Part shown: positions 1-7,693 of the stretch, one piece after another
Layout: each line of letters starts with the position of its first letter
Position numbering within the stretch: position 1 is the first letter of the stretch
Assembly (NCBI GenBank): GCA_028293725.1
Contig: JAQGOE010000124.1
Coordinates: 1 to 23,352, forward strand
DNA length: 23,352 nt
Source of the DNA: Gammaproteobacteria bacterium
GTDB lineage: Bacteria > Pseudomonadota > Gammaproteobacteria > Steroidobacterales > Steroidobacteraceae
Direction of reading: 5' to 3'
Made by a program: the position numbers and the translations under genes
The notes under the pieces: model-generated
What the model saw: the letters and a program-made list of their open reading frames with translations, nothing else
Databases searched by the model: none
Told to the model about the DNA's origin: nothing

Positions 1-394
1 CACGTCCGGGGCCGTCCGTAGCCAGGACGCGGCCATTCAACGTTACCGTGTTGAATTGCGGCCCAAGGCCACGAACCGTCACACCATTGCCGACGCCACG
101 GACGCGGTCAATCGTGACGCCCGGCAACCTCTGCAGGGACTCGGCGACGTTTTGATCCGGCATCTTACCCAGATCCTCACTGGCAATCGCATCAACAGAA
201 TTGACGGCGGCCTTCTTGATATCGATGGCCTGGCGTTGGCTGCCGCGGATGCCTGTAACGACGACTTCTTCGACCGGACTTCCCGCTGGGGCCACCGTCG
301 GGGACGGCTCCGCCTGCGCCAGAACAGCGCCCGGCGCAGCGCAGGCCACCGCCGCAATCGCCAAGCCATAACGAAGATTAGACCTCTCCATCAT
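1..394 (-). CDS. TonB-dependent receptor, N-terminal part (cut by window edge)
   Basis: Outer-membrane TonB-dependent receptor importing an unknown substrate, probably a glycan fragment given the neighbours. Only the first 131 residues are in the window. They show a Sec signal peptide (about residues 1-28, ending VLAQA), a TonB-box-like EEVVVTGIR at 42-50, and the start of the plug domain with the typical stretch ASEDLGKMPDQNVAESLQRL and then LPGVTIDR (71-96) and VTVRGLGPQFNTVTLNGR (105-122). The beta-barrel lies beyond the edge. The start is ATG at 394, the first of two tandem ATGs, preceded by a purine-rich GTGAGGGGGGA. It is divergent from the enolase-superfamily gene at 576 across a short AT-rich control region, so the two sides are probably co-regulated. 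Family assignment is firm; the substrate is not visible. Confidence 0.93.
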   Translation of the reverse strand, partial: MMERSNLRYGLAIAAVACAAPGAVLAQAEPSPTVAPAGSPVEEVVVTGIRGSQRQAIDIKKAAVNSVDAIASEDLGKMPDQNVAESLQRLPGVTIDRVRGVGNGVTVRGLGPQFNTVTLNGRVLATDGPGR

Positions 395-575
395 TCCCCC
401 CTCACCATTTCGCCTAGGAGCGATGTTCTAATATATTAATGATCAGCCTCTAGTTAATATAATGTATCAACTGATATCTCAGAACGCCAGTTAAATATTT
501 CAAAATAGGTTAGAATCGTTTCGACCTGGCGCCGTCGAGGCGCCAGGCAGCGTCTTCTAAACTGAGGAATCGGAC
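395..575. promoter_or_regulatory. AT-rich divergent control region
   Basis: Intergenic segment between the divergent receptor and enolase-superfamily genes, clearly more AT-rich than its surroundings from about 425 to 525. It holds two dyads: an 8-bp perfect inverted repeat TATATTAA/TTAATATA (432-439 and 454-461, 14-bp spacer) and a short palindrome TATCAACTGATA (465-476). Either could be an operator, the local GntR/FCD protein at 3029 being the obvious candidate ligand. No convincing -35/-10 pair could be fixed by eye. Confidence 0.5.
465..476. promoter_or_regulatory. Candidate operator, TATCAnnTGATA palindrome
   Basis: TATCA-AC-TGATA is a perfect 5-bp-arm palindrome midway between the two divergent genes. 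Short palindromes of this size are typical binding sites of GntR/FCD regulators, and one such gene lies downstream in the same operon. The link to that regulator is inference; chance occurrence in AT-rich DNA is possible. Confidence 0.3.
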
Positions 576-1700
576 ATGGGGCGTGCAGCAGAGCTGGCCG
601 GGTTTCGCATCACCAGGTGCCAGTTCCCGCGGGACCGGGTGATCGGCGATTCGCAGGTTCGCGCCTCCGAGGTCTATGTCGCCGCGGTGGAGCTCATTGA
701 TGGCGGGGGGCGGGTCGGACTCGGCTTCGCTCAGTCGCTCTTCACACCGCTGCCGGCGTTGGTGGAGATCGAGCGGCATTTCGCGGAAGAGGCTTGGCCC
801 TCTCTCGAGGGCCGTAATCCGGCGAGTATCGCGCTCGCGGTACGCCGCGTGCGCGGTGGCAATGTGCGTCGCATGACCCTTCCATTCGAAGAGGCGCTGC
901 AGCAGGCGATCTGGGACCTTTTCGCCCAGCAGATGGATCAGCCGCTATGGCGGCTCCTCGGTGCGGAACGCGAAACTGTCCCGGTCTATGCAAGCGGACT
1001 CGACTTCCATTTGTCCGACCCTGATTTTGTCGAACTGTTTGGCAAAGCCGCCCAGCAGGGCTTTCGAGGCTTCAAAATCAAGGTCGGACACCCCGAGCTA
1101 GAACGCGACGTGCATAGACTGGATCTGCTGCGCGAAGCAACAGGTGGCCGCGGACCGGTGATGGTTGACGCGAACGAGGCTTGGACCGCCCAGCAAACCG
1201 TCGCTGCGCTGCGCGCCTTTGAGAGCGCCGGGCATCGGATATTCTGGGTTGAAGACCCGGTGCCGAGAAATGACATTGACGGCTTACGCACACTGCGAGG
1301 GCTCGGGCTGACACGCGTCAATTCCGGAGAATATCTGGATTTGAGTGGCAAGCGCCTCCTGCTCGAAGCGCGCGCCTGCGATATGCTGAACGTGCACGGA
1401 CAGGTTGGCGACGTCATGCGGGCCGGCTGGCTGGCGAATGAGTGCAACGTCGAGGTGACTCTCGGAAACAGCTTCCTCGAAGTCGGGGTCAACATGGCGC
1501 TCGCGCTGCCGGGCGTGCAGTGGCTCGAATACAGCTTTCAGAATTTCGATCACCTCGTAGAGGAGCCGTTCGTCATCGCCGACGGCCTCATCCGGGGCAA
1601 AACGGCTCCCGGACACGGCCTCAAGCTGCGCCGCGAAGTGCGCGAGAAACAAAGCCAGCCCACGCTGAAGCCAACCCTTCCGGAAGGCGCGCGCACATGA
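576..1700 (+). CDS. Enolase-superfamily (mandelate racemase/muconate lactonizing-like) enzyme
   Basis: Cytosolic Mg-dependent enzyme of the enolase superfamily, 374 aa, a normal length for a racemase, dehydratase or cycloisomerase acting on an acid sugar. Visible hallmarks are the N-terminal capping domain (about 1-125), a KxK base motif FKIKVG (K167, K169), and three metal ligands on successive barrel strands: D198 in VDANEAW, E226 in WVEDP and E252 in NSGEY. The mandelate-racemase-type catalytic His expected near residue 297 is absent (sequence TLGNSF); H274 in LNVHGQ is the nearest alternative. Chemistry is therefore probably not that of L-fuconate dehydratase, which carries that His. The start ATG has an upstream AGGA. 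Its stop overlaps the MFS start (ATGA), so the two are translationally coupled, pointing to import plus conversion of one substrate. Substrate unknown. Confidence 0.9.
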   Translation: MGRAAELAGFRITRCQFPRDRVIGDSQVRASEVYVAAVELIDGGGRVGLGFAQSLFTPLPALVEIERHFAEEAWPSLEGRNPASIALAVRRVRGGNVRRMTLPFEEALQQAIWDLFAQQMDQPLWRLLGAERETVPVYASGLDFHLSDPDFVELFGKAAQQGFRGFKIKVGHPELERDVHRLDLLREATGGRGPVMVDANEAWTAQQTVAALRAFESAGHRIFWVEDPVPRNDIDGLRTLRGLGLTRVNSGEYLDLSGKRLLLEARACDMLNVHGQVGDVMRAGWLANECNVEVTLGNSFLEVGVNMALALPGVQWLEYSFQNFDHLVEEPFVIADGLIRGKTAPGHGLKLRREVREKQSQPTLKPTLPEGART

Positions 1701-2968
1701 TCGAGGTGGCCGATCGGGTGGTCGGCAAACCAACTGTGCGCGACCGCCGCGACTGGCGGCTCATCATCAGTTTGGCTGTCGTCTTTTTTGTGCTGTTGAC
1801 GTTGTACGTCGCGGTACTCCAGGTTCTGCTGCCGAATCAGATTCAGAATTTCGATCCCGCAGCTAAGGCGACTCATCTGGGCGTTCTTTTTGCTATCACG
1901 TCCGTTTTCAGCACGACCATAACACCTCTTTCGGGAGCGCTTTCGGACCGGACCCGATCACGGTTCGGGCGCAGAACACCTTGGATCGTGCTGGGCGCTT
2001 TGATCGGCGGCGGAGCGCTCATCCTCGTGCCGCATGCACATGGCATGGCAGCCATCACCGCGACCTGGCTCGTTGCTTCAATCTCTCTGAATTCGATGCA
2101 GACGCCGCTCACGACGGCGATTGCGGAACGCCTCCCTCCAAGCGAGCGCGGCATGGCATCGGGGGTAATTGGGGCGGCGATGACCGGAGGCGTCTCGGCT
2201 GGAACCGTATTCGGCGGGCTGTTCGCACACGACCTGCGATTTGCCTATGGCCTGCTCGGCCTGGGCATCATGGCGGCCTGCGTTGCTTTCGTATTCTTGA
2301 ACCCCGAGCCCGAGACGAAATTAGAACCACCCCCGCTGTTTCGACTCGGCCCGTTCCTGCGTAGCTTCTGGGTCAGTCCTCGGGAGCATCCCGACTTCGC
2401 CTGGGCCTTTGTCGGCCGATTCACCATCTACATGGGATATCAGGCCGTCGTCACTTATCTCCTTTACATACTCGAAGACCATATCGGCCTGTCTCAGGTT
2501 GATGCGAACCGGATGATCGCGCGACTGGCCTCCATCACCTTCGTCGCGCTCATGTTTGCCTCGGTGGCTTCCGGCTGGCTTTCGGATCGAATCCGCCGCC
2601 GCAAACCGTTGGTATTTGGCGCGGCGTTGTTCATGGCGGCGGCCGTCGCTGCCCCGGTGGTCGCACCGTCCATCCCAGGGATGATGGTCTACGCCGTGCT
2701 GATTGGCATTGGCTACGGCGCGTTCATGTCCGTCGACCTCGCGCTAATGACGCAGGTGCTGCCGGAAAGGCCCGGCGCCGGTGACTCCACCGGCAAGGAC
2801 CTCGGTATTCTCGCGACGGCGATCAACGTCCCGCAGATCGTCAGTCCCGTCCTCGCAGCCGCGTTGCTCGGGGCGACGGGAAACAATTATGCACTGCTGT
2901 TCATTGCTGCTGGCGCCTTTGTCTTTGTTGGATCATTCCTTGTACTTCCGATAAGGTCTGTACAATGA
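1697..2968 (+). CDS. MFS sugar/acid-sugar transporter
   Basis: Inner-membrane major facilitator superfamily permease, 423 aa with about 12 hydrophobic segments. The first spans roughly residues 22-45. The signature loop between TM2 and TM3 reads GALSDRTRSRFGRR (80-93), and a second copy of this type, GWLSDRIRRRK, lies in the C-terminal half, as expected for the two MFS repeats. The SDRTRSRFGRRTPW form recalls glycoside/SLC45-like carriers, so a sugar or sugar-acid substrate is plausible but not shown. The frame is open upstream as far as 1442, but ATG 1697 is preferred because it overlaps the stop of the enolase-superfamily gene by ATGA and places TM1 near the N-terminus. The GntR gene follows after 60 bp. 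Confidence 0.9.
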   Translation: MIEVADRVVGKPTVRDRRDWRLIISLAVVFFVLLTLYVAVLQVLLPNQIQNFDPAAKATHLGVLFAITSVFSTTITPLSGALSDRTRSRFGRRTPWIVLGALIGGGALILVPHAHGMAAITATWLVASISLNSMQTPLTTAIAERLPPSERGMASGVIGAAMTGGVSAGTVFGGLFAHDLRFAYGLLGLGIMAACVAFVFLNPEPETKLEPPPLFRLGPFLRSFWVSPREHPDFAWAFVGRFTIYMGYQAVVTYLLYILEDHIGLSQVDANRMIARLASITFVALMFASVASGWLSDRIRRRKPLVFGAALFMAAAVAAPVVAPSIPGMMVYAVLIGIGYGAFMSVDLALMTQVLPERPGAGDSTGKDLGILATAINVPQIVSPVLAAALLGATGNNYALLFIAAGAFVFVGSFLVLPIRSVQ

Positions 2969-3028
2969 GCCGCAGGCGTCAGCGCTCGCGCGCGCCTGGC
3001 GGACAGCCCAAGGCGGTGAACAGTCGTT

Positions 3029-3742
3029 ATGCGAAAGGCGATCTCGAGAACCAAGACCCTATTGCCGAAGATTCGCCAACCCTCGGGGGTGGAGAGCGAG
3101 TCCAACCTGGCCGAGAAGGCGTATCAGGCGATTTTGCAGGGTTTGTTCGATCGCACCATTCCCGCCGGCGGCGAATTCTCTCAGGCCGAGCTCATGCGGC
3201 TGCTAGGTCTGACCTCCCAGCCGTTGCGCGACGCGCTGCGTACGCTCGAGAACGAGGGGCTCGTGACAATCTATGCCCGCTCCTGCATCCGCTTTATACG
3301 GGCAGATCTGGAACTCTCCCGGTCCACGTACCAGTTTCGGTCCCTGATCGAGCGCGCCGGCGCGCGTGCCCTGGCGGAGTCGGGAGACGCAGCCGAGATC
3401 GAGGGTCTGCTGAACGACCACGTTGCGTTGCTGGAACGGTTGGAACACGGCGAGTTCGGCCCGGAAGAGAAAAAGACGTTGGATGCTCTGGAAAATCGGC
3501 TCCATGGTGCGTTGACGTTCTACCTGCGCAATCCGCTCATCGAAACCACGGCCCGGCGCCTGAAAAATTATCTGACATTAGTCAGGCTCGATTGGCTCAC
3601 GACGAAGCCGTTGGCCCTGCGTACCTTGCGCGAGCACGTCGATATCCTCAAGGCTTGCGCTACGCGGGATGCAGACGCCGCCGAGGCCGCCCTGACAACT
3701 CATTTTCAGCAAGCGCTCCAAAGACTACTCGGCATCGTCTGA
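3029..3742 (+). CDS. GntR-family transcriptional regulator, FCD (FadR C-terminal) subfamily
   Basis: Cytosolic one-component repressor, 237 aa. The N-terminal winged helix (about 27-90) has the GntR recognition pattern SQAELMRLLGLTSQPLRDALRTLENEGLV. The C-terminal all-helical FCD ligand domain (about 98-230) keeps the usual metal/ligand positions: E155 and H159 in ENRLH, H203 in REHVDIL and H225 in TTHFQ. Regulators of this class sense sugar acids and other carboxylates and control adjacent catabolic operons. It sits between the MFS gene and the beta-helix gene, so autoregulation of this operon is likely. ATG 3029 has AAGGCGG about 12 bp upstream. GTG 3089 would give a shorter protein starting just before the winged helix and cannot be excluded. 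Confidence 0.92.
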   Translation: MRKAISRTKTLLPKIRQPSGVESESNLAEKAYQAILQGLFDRTIPAGGEFSQAELMRLLGLTSQPLRDALRTLENEGLVTIYARSCIRFIRADLELSRSTYQFRSLIERAGARALAESGDAAEIEGLLNDHVALLERLEHGEFGPEEKKTLDALENRLHGALTFYLRNPLIETTARRLKNYLTLVRLDWLTTKPLALRTLREHVDILKACATRDADAAEAALTTHFQQALQRLLGIV

Positions 3743-3746
3743 GGCC

Positions 3747-5864
3747 ATGCGACGAATGATGATCGCGCGAACGATCTCGGCCCTGACGCTGGCCTTGCTC
3801 GTTTCGACGACGAGCTTCGCCCAACAGCTTCCCCCTGCGCCGCGAATACCGGAAACCACGGCTCCTGGGCAACCAGGGTCGTACCGCCCCGTCCCGACCA
3901 TCACTATCCCCGAGCGAGCGGCACCCCTCCCCGTCGTCATCCATGTTTCTGACAACGGCTCCGACAAAGGCGACGGCTCGCAGTCGCGACCCTTCAAAAC
4001 CCTGATGCGCGCGCAGGCGGCCGTGCGTCTGATCAATGCCACCAACAGTGTCACAGTTGAGTTGGCGGATGGCACGTACCGGCTCACGAAGCCACTTCGC
4101 TTCACCGCCCAAGACGGCGGACACAACAGCCATACGGTCATCTGGAAAGCGGCCCCCAGCGCGCACCCCGTCATATCAGGCGGGCGCCCGATCCCGGCCA
4201 CAGATTGGCGGCTCGCGGATGTGACGCATCAGATTTGGGTCGCCACCATCCCGCGCGGCGCCGATCCGCGCCAGCTTTGGGTGAACGATCGCTTGGCCGA
4301 ACGCGCGCAGATCGAAGCCCCTCGGCATGCCTTCGCCTTCCACGAATGGGGCATACAAATCGTCGATCCGAGTTGGCTTTCCCTGGCGGACCTGCGTGAC
4401 CAGGCACGCCTGGAAATCGAAAGCACCGCCTGGTTCACACATCGTCATGCCATCGTGGACCACATTGCGGGCGATCGGATCGTCATGAAGCAGCCTGGCT
4501 GGCGCAACAACATCATCGGCTACGACACCTTCGCGCGTCCCATCTCTGGCGACAACGCACGCCTGTTCATCGTGAACTCCCTCGCCTTCCTGCGCACCGG
4601 CGGCCAATGGTTCGCCGATCCGGCCGCAGGCCGCCTCTATTACAAGCCGCGCGACGGGGAAGACCTGCAGACCAGCCAAGTCATCCTCCCGCAGTTGCCT
4701 TTACTCGTGGCCATCGCCGGCGACTATGCCCACCCGGTCACCGACCTTCAGTTCCGGGGCTTGAGCTTTCAACACACGAGTTGGCTCGAGCCTTCGGGCG
4801 CCGGCGGTTATCCGAGTCAGCAAAGTGGCGCGTTTCTCGCCGGAGAGATCGCTAATTATCCTCGCGATGCGATCCGGGACTGCAGCTGGGGTTGTTGGGC
4901 TTTCGAGGCCACCCGCAATCATTGGCGCCAACAACCTGCCGCCGTGCAGGTCGCCGCGGCGAGCCGCATCGTATTCGCCAACAACGAGTTCACCCACCTC
5001 GGGCAGGTGGCCCTCGGAATCGGCAATAACGCGGACGCCAACTCGAGCGGCGTTGGGCTCGGCGCTACGAGTATCGAAATCTCCCGCAACCGGTTCAGCG
5101 ACCTTGCCGGCGGAGCGATCATGGTCGGCGGCATAACGCCCGCGGCCCACCATCCGCCGCGGCCGGAAATGGGTGTTCGCGATATCCTCATTCGCAACAA
5201 CGTCGTCGAGAACGTGTCGCAGAATTATCGCGAGCAGGCGGCGGTGTTGGTGACCTACGCTACGGCTGCGGTGATTATGAACAACGACATCTCCGCGGCC
5301 TCGTATGACGGCATCGATATCGGCTGGGGTTGGGGCACCAACGATCCAGGTGGCACCGCCGCCTATCGGACGACAGACCGAGGATATTACGATCAGCCGG
5401 GCAATCTAACCTACGACACGCCAACCATCCTGCGTGATAGCGTCGTGTTCGCCAACCGCGTGCACGATGTCAAGCGCTGGTTTCCCGACGGCGGCGCCAT
5501 CTATCATCTGTCAGCCGATCCGGGAGCTCTGATCGCCGAAAACTATGTCTACGACGTTCCCGGCGGCATCGCTCTTTATCTGGACGAAGGCTCGCGCTAC
5601 GTCACCTTGCGCAACAACGTGATTGCCAATGTGGGCGTTTGGCTGAACCTCAATTCGCAAGATGGCTTTTTTCCCCGCCGCACGGCCATGAACAACAACG
5701 CGATCGGGAACTGGCACAATTCCGGGCGCATCACCGGCGCTTGGACGGAGTATCTCGACAATCGACTGGTCGACAACTCCGAGGTTCGCGGTGACGACTG
5801 GCCAGTCGCCGCTCGCGAGGTGATCGCGCGCTCCGGCGTGCAGCCGGATGAAGCCACGCATTGA
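3747..5864 (+). CDS. Secreted right-handed parallel beta-helix protein, probable polysaccharide-active enzyme
   Basis: Exported protein of up to 705 aa. A Sec signal peptide covers about residues 1-26 (hydrophobic ALTLALLVSTTSFAQ). Then comes HVSDNGSDKGDGSQSRPFKTLMRAQAAV, the usual opening of carbohydrate-active beta-helix proteins. The middle carries NDRLAERAQIEAPRH, an LYYKPRDGED segment and FRGLSFQHTSWLEP. The C-terminal half has many Asn-rich coils (ISRNRFSDLAGGAI, IRNNVVENVSQNY, ISAASYDGIDIGWGWGTN, LRNNVIANVGVWLNL). This layout is most like GH141/GH120-type beta-helix hydrolases, from memory rather than search; a lyase is also possible. It starts 4 bp after the GntR stop. GAGG lies only 2 bp before ATG 3747, so in-frame ATG 3756 or 3759 may be the real start. 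It overlaps or abuts the mutarotase gene. Confidence 0.85.
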   Translation: MRRMMIARTISALTLALLVSTTSFAQQLPPAPRIPETTAPGQPGSYRPVPTITIPERAAPLPVVIHVSDNGSDKGDGSQSRPFKTLMRAQAAVRLINATNSVTVELADGTYRLTKPLRFTAQDGGHNSHTVIWKAAPSAHPVISGGRPIPATDWRLADVTHQIWVATIPRGADPRQLWVNDRLAERAQIEAPRHAFAFHEWGIQIVDPSWLSLADLRDQARLEIESTAWFTHRHAIVDHIAGDRIVMKQPGWRNNIIGYDTFARPISGDNARLFIVNSLAFLRTGGQWFADPAAGRLYYKPRDGEDLQTSQVILPQLPLLVAIAGDYAHPVTDLQFRGLSFQHTSWLEPSGAGGYPSQQSGAFLAGEIANYPRDAIRDCSWGCWAFEATRNHWRQQPAAVQVAAASRIVFANNEFTHLGQVALGIGNNADANSSGVGLGATSIEISRNRFSDLAGGAIMVGGITPAAHHPPRPEMGVRDILIRNNVVENVSQNYREQAAVLVTYATAAVIMNNDISAASYDGIDIGWGWGTNDPGGTAAYRTTDRGYYDQPGNLTYDTPTILRDSVVFANRVHDVKRWFPDGGAIYHLSADPGALIAENYVYDVPGGIALYLDEGSRYVTLRNNVIANVGVWLNLNSQDGFFPRRTAMNNNAIGNWHNSGRITGAWTEYLDNRLVDNSEVRGDDWPVAAREVIARSGVQPDEATH

Positions 5865-5886
5865 TCCTCCCGTGGCAGAACACAAC

Positions 5887-6240
5887 ATGTCGCGAAACAC
5901 CCGACGAATCGTCAGGCTCATGGACCTCAACAACCATCCGGACCTGCTGAAGGCCTATGAGCTTGCGCATCAACGAGGCAACACACCTGCCCCCGTACTA
6001 AGAGCGCAGCGCCGCCACGGGATAGCGGAATTGGAAATCTACCGCGCGGGCGATCGCCTGGTCATGATCATGGAAGTCACCGATGCCTACGACCCGGCAG
6101 CCCTGGATGCGGAAAGTGGGCACTCGCCCGAGATCGCGGCTTGGCACAAACGCATGGCTGAGCTGCAACGGGCCCCGTTCACGGACCGCATCGCATGGCC
6201 CGAAGCTCATCTTGTATTCCGCCAGAGCGAGCACGAATGA
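5887..6240 (+). CDS. L-rhamnose mutarotase family protein (rhamnose/fucose anomer interconversion)
   Basis: Small cytosolic mutarotase of the RhaM/DUF718 family, 117 aa from ATG 5887. It interconverts alpha and beta anomers of an imported L-deoxy-sugar before dehydrogenase or isomerase action. Family landmarks are MDL near the N-terminus, the YxxxH pair (Y24, H28 in AYELAHQRG) matching the catalytic Tyr/His region of RhaM, HGIAELEIYRAGDRLVMIMEV (44-64), and W86 in AAWHKRM. An in-frame ATG at 5848 would add 13 residues and overlap the beta-helix gene by 17 bp. ATG 5887 fits the family length (about 105-115 aa) better, though neither has a strong Shine-Dalgarno. Placement directly after an exported beta-helix enzyme suggests that enzyme releases L-rhamnose or L-fucose. 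Which of the two cannot be told from sequence alone. Confidence 0.87.
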   Translation: MSRNTRRIVRLMDLNNHPDLLKAYELAHQRGNTPAPVLRAQRRHGIAELEIYRAGDRLVMIMEVTDAYDPAALDAESGHSPEIAAWHKRMAELQRAPFTDRIAWPEAHLVFRQSEHE

Positions 6241-6297
6241 AATCGGCTACGGGACCTTGCAAGCTCAGGCTCTGTCCCGGCACCAGGAGCACACACG

Positions 6298-6704
6298 ATG
6301 CCAGGTTACTCAGGCACGCCTCTAGTCAAGAAACTCGGCGTCGGGGAAGGCTGCGCCGTTCACACAATTGGCGCGCGCCGTCGGACTACCGCAATCTACT
6401 GAAACCCCTGCCGGCCGGCGTTCGATTCGAGGCAGCCGCGACGGCCTCCACGAATATCGTTCACGTGTTTGAGACACAGCGTACCGCCCTCAATACGGCC
6501 TTGGTCACCCTGCGCAAGAAACTAGGGCCGCAGGCGATCGTCTGGGTGTCGTGGCCGAAGAAATCATCCAAGGTACCCACGACGATCACCGAGGACGTGA
6601 TTCGCGAGCTGGCGCTGCCGCTCGGTTTCGTTGACGTCAAAGTCTGTGCGGTCACCGACGTGTGGTCGGGACTGAAGCTCGTCGTACGCAAGGAGCTTCG
6701 TTAA
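6298..6704 (+). pseudogene. DUF3052-family gene disrupted by a 2-bp GC expansion frameshift
   Basis: The first 25 codons from ATG 6298 read MPGYSGTPLVKKLGVGEGCA and then VHTIG, the conserved N-terminus of DUF3052 proteins. The rest of the family continues in another frame: APSDYRNLLKPLPAGV, then WVSWPKKSSKVPT, ITEDVIRELALPLGFVDVKV and a closing CAVTDVWSGLKLVVRKELR. The frames part inside the run GGCGCGCGCC at 6370-6379. Removing one GC dinucleotide gives a continuous 134-aa protein of normal family length. As given, translation from 6298 stops at 6402 after 34 residues. Cause may be real slippage in a GC repeat, phase variation, or a sequencing/assembly error; the undamaged remainder argues for a recent or artefactual event. 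AGGAG lies 9 bp before the ATG. The gene ends 2 bp before the convergent esterase stop. Molecular function of the family is unknown. Confidence 0.85.
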
Positions 6705-6706
6705 CT

Positions 6707-7693
6707 CTAGCCCACCCGGCTGACCCAACTAGCAAACACGGCAGTCCAATGCGCCGAAGGTGTGTTCGGATGACCGACCCCAAACCCATGACCGCCCTCC
6801 TGAAACAAGTGGGCTTCCACCGGACGCTGCGCCTCTCGCATGGCGTTCATCAGACCTAGACTATTTTCAATCGGCACGGCGCCATCGTCGAAACAATGCA
6901 CCATGAAGACCGGCGGAGTGTCTGCATCCACGTGACGCTCGGCAGACCTGCGCTGCACCTCGGCATCGGTGGGACTATCACCCAACAACAGACTCCGGGA
7001 TTGCGCGTGCGTCCAGGGACGTTCCATCGTGACCACCGGGTAGACAAGTCCCGCTGCCAGCGGGCGCGCACTCAACCGATCGGCAGCATCGACCCCCGTA
7101 TACGTGCTTTCCGAATGTTGGGTAGCCAGTGTCGCCGCGAGATGCCCCCCGGCTGAAAAGCCCAGCACACTCAGCTTGTCCGGGTCGATCCCGAAGCGTG
7201 TGGCATTGGCTCGAATCACACGCATGGCACGTTGCGCGTCCTGGAGAGGTACGTCGGCACGACCCTGCCAGCCTTCGCCGGGCAGCCGATAAGTCAAAAC
7301 GAACACGCTCACGCCGAGTTCGTTCATGCGCCTTGCGGCCTCGACGCCTTCATTCCCTGATGAAATGAACCAGTATGCGCCACCAGGCACGACCAGCAGC
7401 GCGTGTCCGTTGCTATGCGAGGGGCGAAATACCCGCAGATCGGGTTTGACGACGTTATTGATGAATAGCGGCGACCAGTCGCCGGGCCGCGGCTGCGGCG
7501 TAAACCCTCCCCCACCGGGCGGGTCGCCCGGCCACAGGGGGATTCGCGGCGCTTTCACCCAGGAATCGTGCAGTCCTTCAGATGGCAGCCGCGCAGAATG
7601 TTTTACTGCTCGTTGCTCAGCCTGTGCAGACGCCCCGGTCAGCAGCAACGAACCGCCCAAACCCAGAAACTCACGACGGTCACCCGAGCTCAT
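6707..7693 (-). CDS. Tat-exported alpha/beta hydrolase (acetylxylan-esterase/BD-FAE-like)
   Basis: Exported esterase-type alpha/beta hydrolase, 328 aa. It begins with a twin-arginine signal, SSGDRREFLGLGGSLLLTGA, so it is probably folded before export to the periplasm. Catalytic features: oxyanion-hole-type VVPGGAY (101-107), nucleophile S180 in GFSAGGH, acid D269/D270 in CFDDGAVP, and H302 in GGHGFG, in the order expected for the fold. Relatives remove acetyl or feruloyl groups from hemicellulose. ATG 7693 overlaps the stop of the upstream GH3 gene as ATGA, so GH3 and esterase are co-translated and likely act on the same decorated oligosaccharide. The frame is open upstream to 7807, but that extension lies inside the GH3 coding region and would place the Tat motif internally. 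Confidence 0.9.
   Translation of the reverse strand: MSSGDRREFLGLGGSLLLTGASAQAEQRAVKHSARLPSEGLHDSWVKAPRIPLWPGDPPGGGGFTPQPRPGDWSPLFINNVVKPDLRVFRPSHSNGHALLVVPGGAYWFISSGNEGVEAARRMNELGVSVFVLTYRLPGEGWQGRADVPLQDAQRAMRVIRANATRFGIDPDKLSVLGFSAGGHLAATLATQHSESTYTGVDAADRLSARPLAAGLVYPVVTMERPWTHAQSRSLLLGDSPTDAEVQRRSAERHVDADTPPVFMVHCFDDGAVPIENSLGLMNAMREAQRPVEAHLFQEGGHGFGVGHPNTPSAHWTAVFASWVSRVG

Noticed and set aside
1442..1696. Upstream in-frame extension of the MFS gene
   Set aside because: It lies wholly inside the enolase-superfamily coding region, is basic and non-hydrophobic, and the ATGA overlap at 1697 gives a natural start.
2965..3759. 264-codon open frame on the plus strand starting at an ATGA overlap with the MFS stop
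   Set aside because: It overlaps the GntR gene almost fully in another frame and its translation is Arg/Pro-rich with no domain signature, as expected for a shadow frame.
6241..6297. Intact DUF3052 protein read from an upstream start in the second frame
   Set aside because: That frame lacks the conserved MPGYSGTPLVKKLG start, which is present in the other frame from ATG 6298 behind a good AGGAG.
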